Below, piece by piece: positions 1-8,844 of a stretch of 46,303 nucleotides of DNA. The notes under the pieces are model-generated. The model searched no databases and was not told the DNA's origin. It saw nothing but the letters and a program-made list of their open reading frames with translations. Position 1 is the first letter of the stretch, and the number at the start of each line of letters is the position of its first letter. The stretch is from Stramenopiles sp. TOSAG23-2 (lineage: Eukaryota > Sar). The position numbers were made by a program, and so were the translations under genes. The DNA is taken from the NCBI GenBank assembly GCA_900128395.1, contig LT649242.1, positions 1 through 46,303 of the forward strand, given 5' to 3'.

Positions 1-176
1 TTGCATCGATAGTTTTCATATAACATTTTAGAAGATTCACCCGTGTGGATTGACACGATATTGAATACTTAATACTTTACCATAGTATCGACAATAACCA
101 TTACGTTTGTAAATTGGTGTTACTTTTTGATATATAGACGACTATATATACAATACGGAATTGCATTGTTACATTT
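1..176. repeat. Left terminal inverted repeat
   Basis: This matches the reverse complement of 5381-5554 almost end to end. It includes the tip TTGCATCGAT, the stretch CACCCGTGTGGATTGACA and an inner stretch AATTGCATTGTTACATTT. The main difference is a short divergent patch around 121-140. The first gene's ATG lies only 12 bp inside. Confidence 0.85.
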
Positions 177-188
177 ATAAATAAAAGT

Positions 189-1232
189 ATGTCATCTAAT
201 GCCGAAATTAATGACAGATTAAAAGATTGTCTTGACAATTGGGGAATCTTAGAATGTAAGAAAAATATTTCGTTGTTGGCTCAAGTGCATTGTAATGGAA
301 ATGAAGAGTATGTGAACGCTTTTCTTCAAAAAACCATTCCCACATCAATTAACAAGCAGTTAAAATCTTTATCGAATGAGAAGTTATTATTATACCATGA
401 CAGTTATGATGACTTTACTCAAATGCTTATTACAATTTCAAATGATTCATTGATTGTAGAAGAAAATTTCGAGGATAAAAGTATATTTTCTAAATTTATA
501 ACAGACAAATTAAAAAGAAAAGTAGCAAATGATGAAAAAAATTTTGGAACTATTCTTACTTGCTCATTATGTACATGTAGTGTATATGTAAACAATAAAA
601 ATGAAAAAAATTACACAAATAATTGTATTTGTAAAGAACATCTTTTAAATGTGTCAACGAATATTTTCCGTATCGATAAAGAAAGTAACAAGCTTAAGAA
701 GATTTGTGTTTGCTGTGAAAATGAGTTTGCATGTCAAAACTGTGGTTGTTTTAAAGGACCATCATCTACTGATATAAACATTTCTTACTGCAGGCATAAT
801 CATGATAATAATAATACTTTTAATATCAATGTAAAAACTGGATTAAGAAATAAAATATGCCATTATTGTTTAATAAAAGAAAGAGAAGTGAAAAAAGCGA
901 GACGAGAAAAATTGAAAAAGGACAAAGAAAAAACAACATCGCTGTTTAGTAATTGTGTAATTAACATGCATGATAAAAGAAGAGCACCGAGAAAGGCATT
1001 AAATTTTGAGAAACAAGGTATTTGTAAAATTTTAAAAAATTATGAAAAGGATTATTATTCATTTGCAACGCCATTACAAAAAAAAGGATTATTAAAAAAA
1101 ATAAGAAGACAAACAAAAAATATATTTGATATAGAGCGTTTGGAAATATTAATGGAAGGTATTAGAGATGAAAATGTAAAACAAAATACAAATGATGTAA
1201 AAAAAGAAAGTGATACGCGTGAAGCAATTTAA
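189..1232 (+). CDS. Unrecognised Cys-rich, basic protein of the TIR element
   Basis: A 347-aa protein with no family I recognise. The N-terminal ~115 residues are mixed helical-looking sequence. The middle (about residues 120-240) holds a dense set of Cys and His residues, including CSLCTC, CVCC, CQNCGC and CHYC, which suggests several zinc-binding knuckles. The last ~110 residues are very rich in Lys and Arg. A zinc-binding, basic protein encoded by a mobile element is most simply a DNA-binding accessory factor, but that is inference. The ATG at 189 follows the left TIR directly and the frame has no interruption. Confidence 0.7.
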   Translation: MSSNAEINDRLKDCLDNWGILECKKNISLLAQVHCNGNEEYVNAFLQKTIPTSINKQLKSLSNEKLLLYHDSYDDFTQMLITISNDSLIVEENFEDKSIFSKFITDKLKRKVANDEKNFGTILTCSLCTCSVYVNNKNEKNYTNNCICKEHLLNVSTNIFRIDKESNKLKKICVCCENEFACQNCGCFKGPSSTDINISYCRHNHDNNNTFNINVKTGLRNKICHYCLIKEREVKKARREKLKKDKEKTTSLFSNCVINMHDKRRAPRKALNFEKQGICKILKNYEKDYYSFATPLQKKGLLKKIRRQTKNIFDIERLEILMEGIRDENVKQNTNDVKKESDTREAI

Positions 1233-1326
1233 AAACAATTTTTGTGTGTGTAAAAATGTTATATTCGTAAAATGTACGTAAAAAATTTGTATGTTAAACT
1301 ACACCGAAAGTTTATTTTTAATACAC

Positions 1327-4300
1327 TTACTCCATTGCAGAAATTTTGTCATTATCTTCAACAGCTAAAGTTCCAAATTCATCCGCATTTGGGCAAATGA
1401 AATGATCCTCGTCTGGATTGTCAAAACTTACACAATTGCCATCGCGGTTTAAATATGTCGGTTTTAAACATGTACAACATGCTTGAAGGTAATTACCTTC
1501 ATAGGAAGGCAATGCAATTGATTGTAAATACCGTTTGGTAATGTTTTGTGCTTCTATAATTTTTTCCTCAGAACCAAAATTATATTTCTTCTGCTCTATT
1601 TTCAATGCTTGAAGATTATATTCTACATCATCATCTAAAATTTTATTGTTACTTTGTTCATTTACATATTTCATATACAATCTTCCACGTTTAAATGTTT
1701 TCATGATATCCCGGCTATCACCTCCTTTCTTTATTATTGCTATGAATGAATTGACCGATTTTAATTCTTGTATTTGACAATCTGGTACAGTTTTTGATTT
1801 CAAGCTATGGACAACTTTATTTAATTCAAAGTCCAACTGTATATGACATTCATTATGGCAGCATGTTTCATCTTCTTTCGGTGTTCCATCGGGAATAGAA
1901 GGTCCAATAACAGTTACGTGATCCATTTTAAATTCCATCCGGTACTTCATTGATCCCCAATCAATTCGAATAATTTGTTTACTATAAACAACATGTAGGC
2001 ATAATTGATTTTTAAATGTATACACCTTGTTGTCACCATAATGTATTTCTTTTATTTTGAACTTGCGTGAATTTGGCGCTTGCTCATTCATAGGAAGTGA
2101 TGGTATAGTTGCCTGAATTTTCGCAATTAGAGTATCTTTCAAAACTTGTTGCGATGGTAATTCACTTCTGCTTAAAGTTGGTTTTATACACTCATATACG
2201 TCGCAATGTGGATCCATCATCCAAGGTTTAAACGTTGGAAGATCATTAGTTAAATTATCTTTCAATCTTAATATTCCAGCAATAGATTTATCTTCAATTT
2301 TATAATTTTTAATAAAAGTTTCTTTTGTTTGTAAATGAGATACATCTTTTCCAGCATACTTGCATGAGCCATAAATACATGTTCCGCAGCATGTATGAAT
2401 ACGTGATTTGGCATCTGGGTATTTTTTACAAATATCATTGTATAAATAATTTGTCCAAGCTAATAATTTTACTTCCTTTTTCTTGTCAACTATCCATTGA
2501 CTAGTAATACTTAACTGTGATCGACGGTTGTTTGTTGAGGCACGTCTATCTCGTTGTACCATCTGGGCTTTATTGCATTTTGCTGCACGCATTGCACGAT
2601 CTCCAATTCCACCAGCATTATTACTCATATCATATTCTTTATTACTTGAAACATGTTGCATTTCCAAACCTTCACCATCTGTTGCAGTTTTCGCTGTCAT
2701 ATTATCCAGGTAATACTTTTCTGAGTTTGTTTTTATACGATACAGTTGCTGCGATAATTCCACCGTGCCTCGCAATTGATATGGCTTAATTGCTTTATTT
2801 GATTCCATGCAACGGATTAAATCCACCAGGAAACATTGGCTTTTAGCTGCATATGGAACACCATCTTTGAAACGGTTTGCATTCATTGTTTGACAAGTAA
2901 CTGCAAATTCATGATTTACCATTTCTCTCATCCTGATAAAATCGCGTTCTGCATCTGAAAGTTTTGAACGATCAGGTAATGATAAACCACAACAAGCACA
3001 TGTTTCATTAAAAAACGGGGAAGTTAAAAATGGGGAAATTAATGCTAATTTCACAGCATCACCGCCATTAATTTTTAACGCACCATTTTCTTCAAGTGAT
3101 CTACTTTCAACTATGAAAGTATTTATTTTGTGGCATTCCCGTAGATGATCTATGTACTGTTTATACATTTTTTTCCCGCCATACTTGAACATCACCTTAC
3201 ACATAAAAACAAGGTGGTTGTTTGACATTGGTGTCATCACCACATGGAACATGCATGCCGCTGCATCATTTATTAACGGTGGCTTTGGCCGTCCAATATG
3301 CGATACGTAATTTGGTGCCATTGCCTCAACCATGTTTGTTCCTCGCATTAATGTTTCGCCATTGACACTACTTCTTAAAATTATACCCGTAGCTAACGTA
3401 AATGGAATTGGCAAGGTCCATCTTGGTAAAACATTTCTGCCTAATTGAGCATATAATCCTCCGCCATCCAAAATAGTATATAAATGCGGAATTTTCATAA
3501 ATTCAATTGTATATGAACTATCTTCATGATCATTTAACACCAGCGTTTTTCCATTCAAATCTTCTTTTTTAAAAAGTTGATTTATATAAGGTTGTAAATC
3601 TTTGTATTTGTCATTGTCATTTGATAATGCAAATTGTTGAAGATATCTGTGTCCACTAGCTTCTAATAATACAAATTGAATCGTAAATACTGTTTGATTC
3701 ACCGATTTCTGCAACACAACATTTCCAGATGCTAATCGATGTGCATCACTGTTTATTGTATAACAAACTTTAAACGGGCCGTCATCACTTTCATTCTTAT
3801 TAAATTTATCAATTTTATATTTTATTATCTCTAACAGAAGATACCGAAAGCTAGTCTCTTTTTTTAAAACTTCTTTGTAATACTCGAAGCTGCTTGGTCG
3901 TATTGCTAATCCTATAACGTTGTTAAAAACTATCGTCTCTATTTTATAGTCCCGTTGTTGCGCCATTTTTTTTATCGCACTTATTCCACTCACTTTAAAA
4001 TTAAAAGGTAAATACATATTGTGTGTATTATCCACCATTTCTTGTATTATAGGGTGAAAGGCATATTGCCATAGTCTATCAGTCACTTTTACAGCAGTAT
4101 AGATATTCAACATGAACTCATCCATTTCTTCTTTTAATGATTTTTTCCAACTGTTAACTATATACTGATTTAAAACATACGTAAAATATGGTTGAAGTCC
4201 ATAATGTATCAAATCATTACATAAAGCAACTAGTTGATCATTTAAAATCTCAACAGTCTCATTTTCTTCCTCGTCGTCAGTGTCAGTATCCATCATATTA

Positions 4301-5322
4301 AGACTATCATTATTTGCAAAATGTGTCAAATCAGTATCTGTTGCCTCTAACATTAACATCACTATTTTTTCCACAATAGTGGTTCTTTCTCTATTTCTTA
4401 ATTCTGAATACTTTTGCTGCTTCGTTTCACTACCATTACTATTTTTTGTAACGACATCTGTACAAGCATTAATGAAGTTGATTATCTTTTTTCCTTCTAC
4501 GGTTTGTAAGAACGTTGCAATATTACCACCTTTGTTTCCTACATCATCATTGTAAATGAATAAACATTCTTTTCTATTCCCTCCTATGCTTCTAATTCTT
4601 GCTTTGGTAATACAGATTCTAAGTTGATCACATACCTTTTTAAATCCTCCTATATCATTTTGAACCCAACTTTTAATTAATTTGATATCTTCTGATGATA
4701 GTGTTAAAATCATGTTTATCCATTTATAATATTTGCATTTATGATTTAATAATTTTTCAATTATACCTTGTTGCAAATGAGATAAATTCTTGTAATCATC
4801 GGTTGATTTGATTACATCGACAAGTTTATAATAATAGATACCAAAATTTTGGTAATCGTTGTAATGTTTCAAGCATTGTATGCCTAAACACCCAAGCCTA
4901 TCCATCATTTTATCTAAGTAGTTTCTATCTACTGCAGATAGTATAGTATCAACACCTGTATGTGCTTCTGTATCATTGTTACTATGACTAATGCCACTAC
5001 GACGACTTCTTCTTGTAGCTTTGTTTCTTTGATTTACAAGCTGTTGTGTTTTTTTAAACTCTTCAAAATTATCTAAAGTTTTCAATAAATGTAAACAACG
5101 ACGTTCAGCATCTGTTATTACTAATGGTTTTGGTGACATATGTTCACGCATGAACTCATACAGTCGTTTATTGCAAAACAATATACAACTATAATCTTTT
5201 AATCTATCTATTGCATATTTTAAAATAAGCTTTAGATTATCATCCGGTATCTTTTCAAAAGGAAAAGAAAAATCAGTTGCACAACTACCATCATATAAAG
5301 CAGACATTATATCTATATACAA
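1327..5322 (-). CDS. Large unrecognised protein of the TIR element, F-box-like N-terminus
   Basis: A 1331-aa uninterrupted frame and the main gene of the element, so it is the best transposase candidate. Residues ~20-65 (around FPFEKIPDDNLKLILKYAI) resemble an F-box: a Pro-Asp-Asp start, a Leu/Ile-rich helix and a Cys-Asn-Lys-Arg step. Several Cys pairs follow: CACCGL near residue 778, CCGTCIYGSC near 975, CCHNECH near 1155 and CCTCL near 1283. The tail is acidic. I could not assign a DDE, HUH, tyrosine recombinase or polymerase active site. Translation could start at Met1 or Met6. It reads inward from the right TIR. Confidence 0.7.
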   Translation of the reverse strand: MYIDIMSALYDGSCATDFSFPFEKIPDDNLKLILKYAIDRLKDYSCILFCNKRLYEFMREHMSPKPLVITDAERRCLHLLKTLDNFEEFKKTQQLVNQRNKATRRSRRSGISHSNNDTEAHTGVDTILSAVDRNYLDKMMDRLGCLGIQCLKHYNDYQNFGIYYYKLVDVIKSTDDYKNLSHLQQGIIEKLLNHKCKYYKWINMILTLSSEDIKLIKSWVQNDIGGFKKVCDQLRICITKARIRSIGGNRKECLFIYNDDVGNKGGNIATFLQTVEGKKIINFINACTDVVTKNSNGSETKQQKYSELRNRERTTIVEKIVMLMLEATDTDLTHFANNDSLNMMDTDTDDEEENETVEILNDQLVALCNDLIHYGLQPYFTYVLNQYIVNSWKKSLKEEMDEFMLNIYTAVKVTDRLWQYAFHPIIQEMVDNTHNMYLPFNFKVSGISAIKKMAQQRDYKIETIVFNNVIGLAIRPSSFEYYKEVLKKETSFRYLLLEIIKYKIDKFNKNESDDGPFKVCYTINSDAHRLASGNVVLQKSVNQTVFTIQFVLLEASGHRYLQQFALSNDNDKYKDLQPYINQLFKKEDLNGKTLVLNDHEDSSYTIEFMKIPHLYTILDGGGLYAQLGRNVLPRWTLPIPFTLATGIILRSSVNGETLMRGTNMVEAMAPNYVSHIGRPKPPLINDAAACMFHVVMTPMSNNHLVFMCKVMFKYGGKKMYKQYIDHLRECHKINTFIVESRSLEENGALKINGGDAVKLALISPFLTSPFFNETCACCGLSLPDRSKLSDAERDFIRMREMVNHEFAVTCQTMNANRFKDGVPYAAKSQCFLVDLIRCMESNKAIKPYQLRGTVELSQQLYRIKTNSEKYYLDNMTAKTATDGEGLEMQHVSSNKEYDMSNNAGGIGDRAMRAAKCNKAQMVQRDRRASTNNRRSQLSITSQWIVDKKKEVKLLAWTNYLYNDICKKYPDAKSRIHTCCGTCIYGSCKYAGKDVSHLQTKETFIKNYKIEDKSIAGILRLKDNLTNDLPTFKPWMMDPHCDVYECIKPTLSRSELPSQQVLKDTLIAKIQATIPSLPMNEQAPNSRKFKIKEIHYGDNKVYTFKNQLCLHVVYSKQIIRIDWGSMKYRMEFKMDHVTVIGPSIPDGTPKEDETCCHNECHIQLDFELNKVVHSLKSKTVPDCQIQELKSVNSFIAIIKKGGDSRDIMKTFKRGRLYMKYVNEQSNNKILDDDVEYNLQALKIEQKKYNFGSEEKIIEAQNITKRYLQSIALPSYEGNYLQACCTCLKPTYLNRDGNCVSFDNPDEDHFICPNADEFGTLAVEDNDKISAME

Positions 5323-5380
5323 ACAGTTATTATATAGTTACGTTTCATATATGTGGTTGTCTATATCTAGAGTAAACACT

Positions 5381-5554
5381 AAATGTAACAATGCAATTCC
5401 GTATCGTATATATAGTCGTCTCTATTGAAAATTAACACCAATTTACAAACGTAATGGTTATTGTCGATACTATGATAAAGTACTAAGTATTCAATATCTT
5501 GTCAATCCACACGGGTGAATCTTCTAAAATGTTATATGAAAACTATCGATGCAA
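5381..5554. repeat. Right terminal inverted repeat (copy 1)
   Basis: This is the inverse partner of 1-176, ending in ATCGATGCAA at 5554. It is also the first of three direct copies; the others start near 5615 and 5824. Confidence 0.85.
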
Positions 5555-5579
5555 GTTTTAATATTATATATGCAATATA

Positions 5580-6000
5580 TATGTAATATATATTAAACGT
5601 TATTGTATATATACAAATGTAACACTGGTATTACGTATCGTATATATAGTCGTCTCTATTGAAAATTAACACCAATTTACAAACGTAATGGTTATTGTCG
5701 ATACTATGATAAAGTACTAAGTATTCAATATCTTGTCAATCCACACGGGTGAATATTCTAAAATGTTATATGAAAACTATCGATGCAAAATATGTAATAT
5801 ATATTAAACGTTATTGTATATATACAAATGTAACACTGGTATTATATATTGTATACAGTCGTCTATATCGAAAATTAACACCAATTTACACACGTAATGG
5901 TTATTGTCGATACTATGATAAAGTACTAAGTATTCAATATCTCACTGACCCGCTCAATACGGCCAAGAAGAATGTTATATGGAATCGATCGATGCGAGTT
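5580..6000. repeat. Two further tandem copies of the TIR (unit about 210 bp)
   Basis: Outside the right TIR, the TIR sequence occurs twice more in the same orientation. Copy 2 spans about 5615-5788 and is nearly identical, including the terminal ATCGATGCAA. Copy 3 spans about 5824-5999 and is more diverged at its outer end, which reads ATCGATGCGAG. Each is preceded by the same AT-rich spacer (TAATATATATTAAACG at 5584 and again near 5795), so the unit is about 210 bp. These look like stacked solo ends or a subterminal satellite derived from the element. Confidence 0.8.
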
Positions 6001-6140
6001 TTAGATATAAAATATCAATATGTATATCTATTTTACTATATTATATATTATCTCTCTCTTTCTTTATCTTTCAGTCGAACTATATATATATATATTATAA
6101 TGTATTACTATTGAAAAAATAGTCCACAATTGTGCATAAA

Positions 6141-6488
6141 ATTTGCAAATCTTTTTTTAATAAAATTGAATTTATAGAGTAATGTTAAGGTATATTAAAA
6201 TATCGCAATGGTCGTACTTTGGCGTTCCGATTGCGTATGGATAGTATAAATAATGGCATCATAATCAACAATGGCCTGCCTTAGCGCCTGCTGGAAATGT
6301 GGAATGTTGTGATGATTTGCAAATCTTTTTTTAATAAAATTGAATTTATAGAGTAATGTTAAGGTATATTAAAATATCGCAATGGTCGTACTTTGGCGTT
6401 CCGATTGCGTATGGATAGTATAAATAATGGCATCATAATCAACAATGGCCTGCCTTAGCGCCTGCTGGAAATGTGGAATGTTGTGATG
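6141..6488. repeat. Perfect 174-bp tandem duplication
   Basis: Positions 6141-6314 and 6315-6488 read identically. On the minus strand the unit keeps an open frame ending in a short peptide (core FQQALRQAIVDYDAIIYTI) followed by TAA. This could be the duplicated tail of a lost gene or of an element. The peptide is not recognised. Perfect identity indicates a very recent duplication. Confidence 0.85.
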
Positions 6489-6664
6489 AAATAAATCAAA
6501 TAAAAAATTATTCAAAAAATAAATAAATAATAAAAATAGGCAGCACATAATAATTTCAATAATACCGACCGACCTGGTATAATAGCAATAATAATTCGAA
6601 ACAATCAATAATCATAATAATAAATAATTATTCTAATAATCCAGAAGATCTTTGTATAAACAAT

Positions 6665-6907
6665 ATGTCGGATACGTTGTCTGCAAGTCAACATGCTGCT
6701 AAAAATTATGGTGGTTCTGCATCGGACTCATCGCTAAGTGCATCTGAGTTAAGACGTCGTCATGGAGTTAGAAACAATAATCAAGATTGGGCTAATAAAG
6801 CAGCGCCTGGTGTATCTGTCAATGGCGATGATGGAAGTACAATGATTATAGGTGTTGTTGCTTTGATATTATTTATAGCAGTCGTTGCATTTTTCGTTCG
6901 AGGTTAA
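6665..6907 (+). CDS. Small tail-anchored membrane protein, possibly Sec61-beta-like
   Basis: An 80-aa protein with a Ser/Ala-rich N-terminus, an Arg-rich patch (ELRRRHGVR, residues ~29-37), a short APGVSV stretch and a single C-terminal membrane segment (about residues 60-78) followed by a positive end. This layout fits the beta subunit of the Sec61 channel, which is small, tail-anchored and has a Pro-Gly pair before the membrane helix. The usual FYTDD-like box is absent, so the match is weak; another tail-anchored ER protein is possible. A GT...AG pair at 6903-6929 could extend the tail, but 27 bp is much shorter than the introns seen elsewhere here. Confidence 0.55.
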   Translation: MSDTLSASQHAAKNYGGSASDSSLSASELRRRHGVRNNNQDWANKAAPGVSVNGDDGSTMIIGVVALILFIAVVAFFVRG

Positions 6908-7532
6908 TATATATATGTTTTTATTGCAGTTATATTATTTCTTGAAATTTCCTATCGACGAATTGATGAGGAATTGGATTTCTACCACATGTAGAGATAT
7001 ACAAACTGCGATTATTAAAACTTGCGCTTATAATAATCGTTTTGCTTTAAAATGTGCATTTGGTGAGTCGTACAATGACTTGTACCCCGGTACAATTTAT
7101 TCTCCGCCTTCCTATGATGTTCGTTTTTCATCAACTGCTACGAGTAGTTGATACCATCTATTTACCTTCATTGGTTTTCTCTATTATGGGAATATCAACA
7201 CATTAGTGTGAGATAGATTATTTCAGTTATCATATTGTATGATATTCTTTTGAAGAGTAGGAATTATCATCCATGAGTAAATTAAAAAACAAATAAATTA
7301 ATATATATATATATGCGTAAATTATTCTTTTATATATCATATGATATCATATCCTATTGTATCCTATACCCATCATATGATATCAATATGTATAATAATA
7401 TATGATATGCATATGCAAGTATGATATGATATCATTTAAACCAATCATACAATAAATATTTAAAAATAATATATGCTCTTTTTTACCACCACATACTTTT
7501 TTCGTATTATCTTGGCCTATATCATCATGCTT
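6908..7532. other. Convergent intergenic region with a dispersed repeat and ATATGATATC clusters
   Basis: This lies between two genes that end toward each other. It holds one copy of the dispersed module (about 7178-7320) and, at 7335-7436, many overlapping copies of ATATGATATC-type words. An open stretch on the plus strand to 7151 (for example from the ATG at 6964) could encode a small protein, but nothing in it is recognisable. Confidence 0.5.
7178..7320 (+). repeat. Dispersed convergent-gap module, copy A1
   Basis: This aligns over about 130 bp with 31312-31441: AATATCAACACA, a small hairpin (ACAC-loop-GTGT), then GTGAGATAGATTATTTCAG, then the core TTTTGAAGAGTAGGAATT at about 7248-7265. 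It is noncoding in both strands as far as I can see. Confidence 0.75.
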
Positions 7533-8318
7533 TTACGAATTAAACAAATTATATAAAAATGCTATACCTGCCAAGACAATACTAGCTGTGTGAGTTGATT
7601 TATGTAAAATTGCCCCTGGACCACAATCCATTTCTTCATAAAACGTTTCTTCATCTACTCCTGAATAAGACGAACCACAAGATTGACAGAAATTCTTAAA
7701 GTAACCGCCTTCTACCCTTGAATAATCGTCATCGCCTTCGCCCCAACATTCCCATAATTCTTTACATAACCAAAACATTGATGATTTTTTGCAATAGCCT
7801 ACTTCCTCGCAAGAACATTTAGAAACTGTTTTTCGTTTTGTAAAAGCCAAAAAATCGTATTTAGCGCACATACCACTACATGCTGCACCATGTTTCTCGT
7901 ATCTTCGTGGAGGGCCAAATCTCCCTGTCTTCAAAGTTTTCATGTCATCTCTACAACATTTTTCGAATTCGAAAATATGTCTTTCATTTGACAACGCTAA
8001 CTTTCGTACTTTGCATTCATCTGTTTCAAGCCCCAAAGGCTCGCAATCTGCTTTACTGCTGCATATAGTACCACCAGTAGGTTTACCATTTTTGTCTAAA
8101 TCGCCATAATCTGCACAACGACTAAAAAGAGCACAGGATCGATGGGCCGATTCTTGCACCAAGTAATCATTCCACTTCTTTAAATCACATTTCGAAGGGT
8201 TTACAGGAGCTTCGGTAGCTGCCGTGTCTTGAGAATATACAAATGGCACGTGACTACATATTATAATGACTAAAACAAAAAGACTGGTATTAATAATACA
8301 AGATGAAGCTATAGTCAT
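7533..8318 (-). CDS. Secreted or GPI-anchored Cys-rich protein
   Basis: A 261-aa protein with a clear signal peptide (hydrophobic residues ~8-28, likely cleavage before QDTAATEAP). The mature part has about twenty Cys residues, including a KCCRDD motif, CSCEEVGYC and CQSCG, so it should be disulfide-rich and extracellular. The last ~20 residues are hydrophobic and preceded by a small polar stretch, which fits a GPI-attachment signal or a C-terminal membrane anchor. I do not recognise the family. It is likely a surface protein; a precise role cannot be given. Confidence 0.7.
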   Translation of the reverse strand: MTIASSCIINTSLFVLVIIICSHVPFVYSQDTAATEAPVNPSKCDLKKWNDYLVQESAHRSCALFSRCADYGDLDKNGKPTGGTICSSKADCEPLGLETDECKVRKLALSNERHIFEFEKCCRDDMKTLKTGRFGPPRRYEKHGAACSGMCAKYDFLAFTKRKTVSKCSCEEVGYCKKSSMFWLCKELWECWGEGDDDYSRVEGGYFKNFCQSCGSSYSGVDEETFYEEMDCGPGAILHKSTHTASIVLAGIAFLYNLFNS

Positions 8319-8844
8319 GTTTACTATCGGGGAAAGGATTCACACAAGCTGTATATAGTAATTGCTTTGGTAATATGATATTATTAATTTGTATATATGT
8401 AAATTGCAATATATATATATATGAAAACAATATACTTTCGTAGATTGTATTATCTTAATTTAAATATAATAACGGGCGAGATGTAAATAATCATTTACAT
8501 TGTATGTGATAATATATTAATTAAAACAAAAGTAGTGTGCTAGTTGCAACCCAGCAAACCGGCAAACCACCGGCAAAGTGTGTGCAAAAAAAAAACTACT
8601 AGCCAATAGCAAAAAAGGCTGGCCTGGCTGGCAATAGCACCAGGAATAGAATGGGTTATATATACCTTAAATACAATATTTAAAAACACTGAATCGAGTG
8701 AGATATTTGAAATTCTCTCTATTGTGTACAAAGGTTGTACATACTGGTATGTGGTACAAAATATCATTAACATGTGGTATGATGCATATGACATTATATA
8801 AAATGTATAATATATATACAATGTATATATATATATCACATAAT
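8319..8844. other. Intergenic, with a short GC-richer patch
   Basis: Mostly AT-rich. Positions 8540-8655 are unusually rich in G and C for this window and contain repeated GGCAAA/CCGGCAAA and GGCTGGC words. It could be a promoter element or the remnant of an insertion. No gene was seen. Confidence 0.35.

Larger units (their letters stand above)
1..5554. mobile_element. DNA element with long terminal inverted repeats and two convergent genes
   Basis: Positions 1-176 and 5381-5554 are inverted copies of each other with only scattered mismatches; both outer ends read TTGCATCGAT. The TIRs enclose one gene on each strand. Each gene starts just inside a TIR (12 bp from the left one, about 58 bp from the right one) and the two meet tail to tail with a 94-bp gap, so the TIRs probably carry the promoters. 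Both reading frames are intact, which suggests a young or active element. The target-site duplication cannot be seen because the window begins at the left tip. No transposase superfamily was recognised, so a new or poorly known family is possible. Confidence 0.75.

Noticed and set aside
6903-6929. A 27-bp GT...AG segment that could extend the small tail-anchored protein
   Set aside because: The three supported introns are 76-166 bp, and the spliced extension adds nothing recognisable.
7335-7436. CRISPR-like array
   Set aside because: The repeated words are short, overlapping and without unique spacers, and the genome is eukaryotic.
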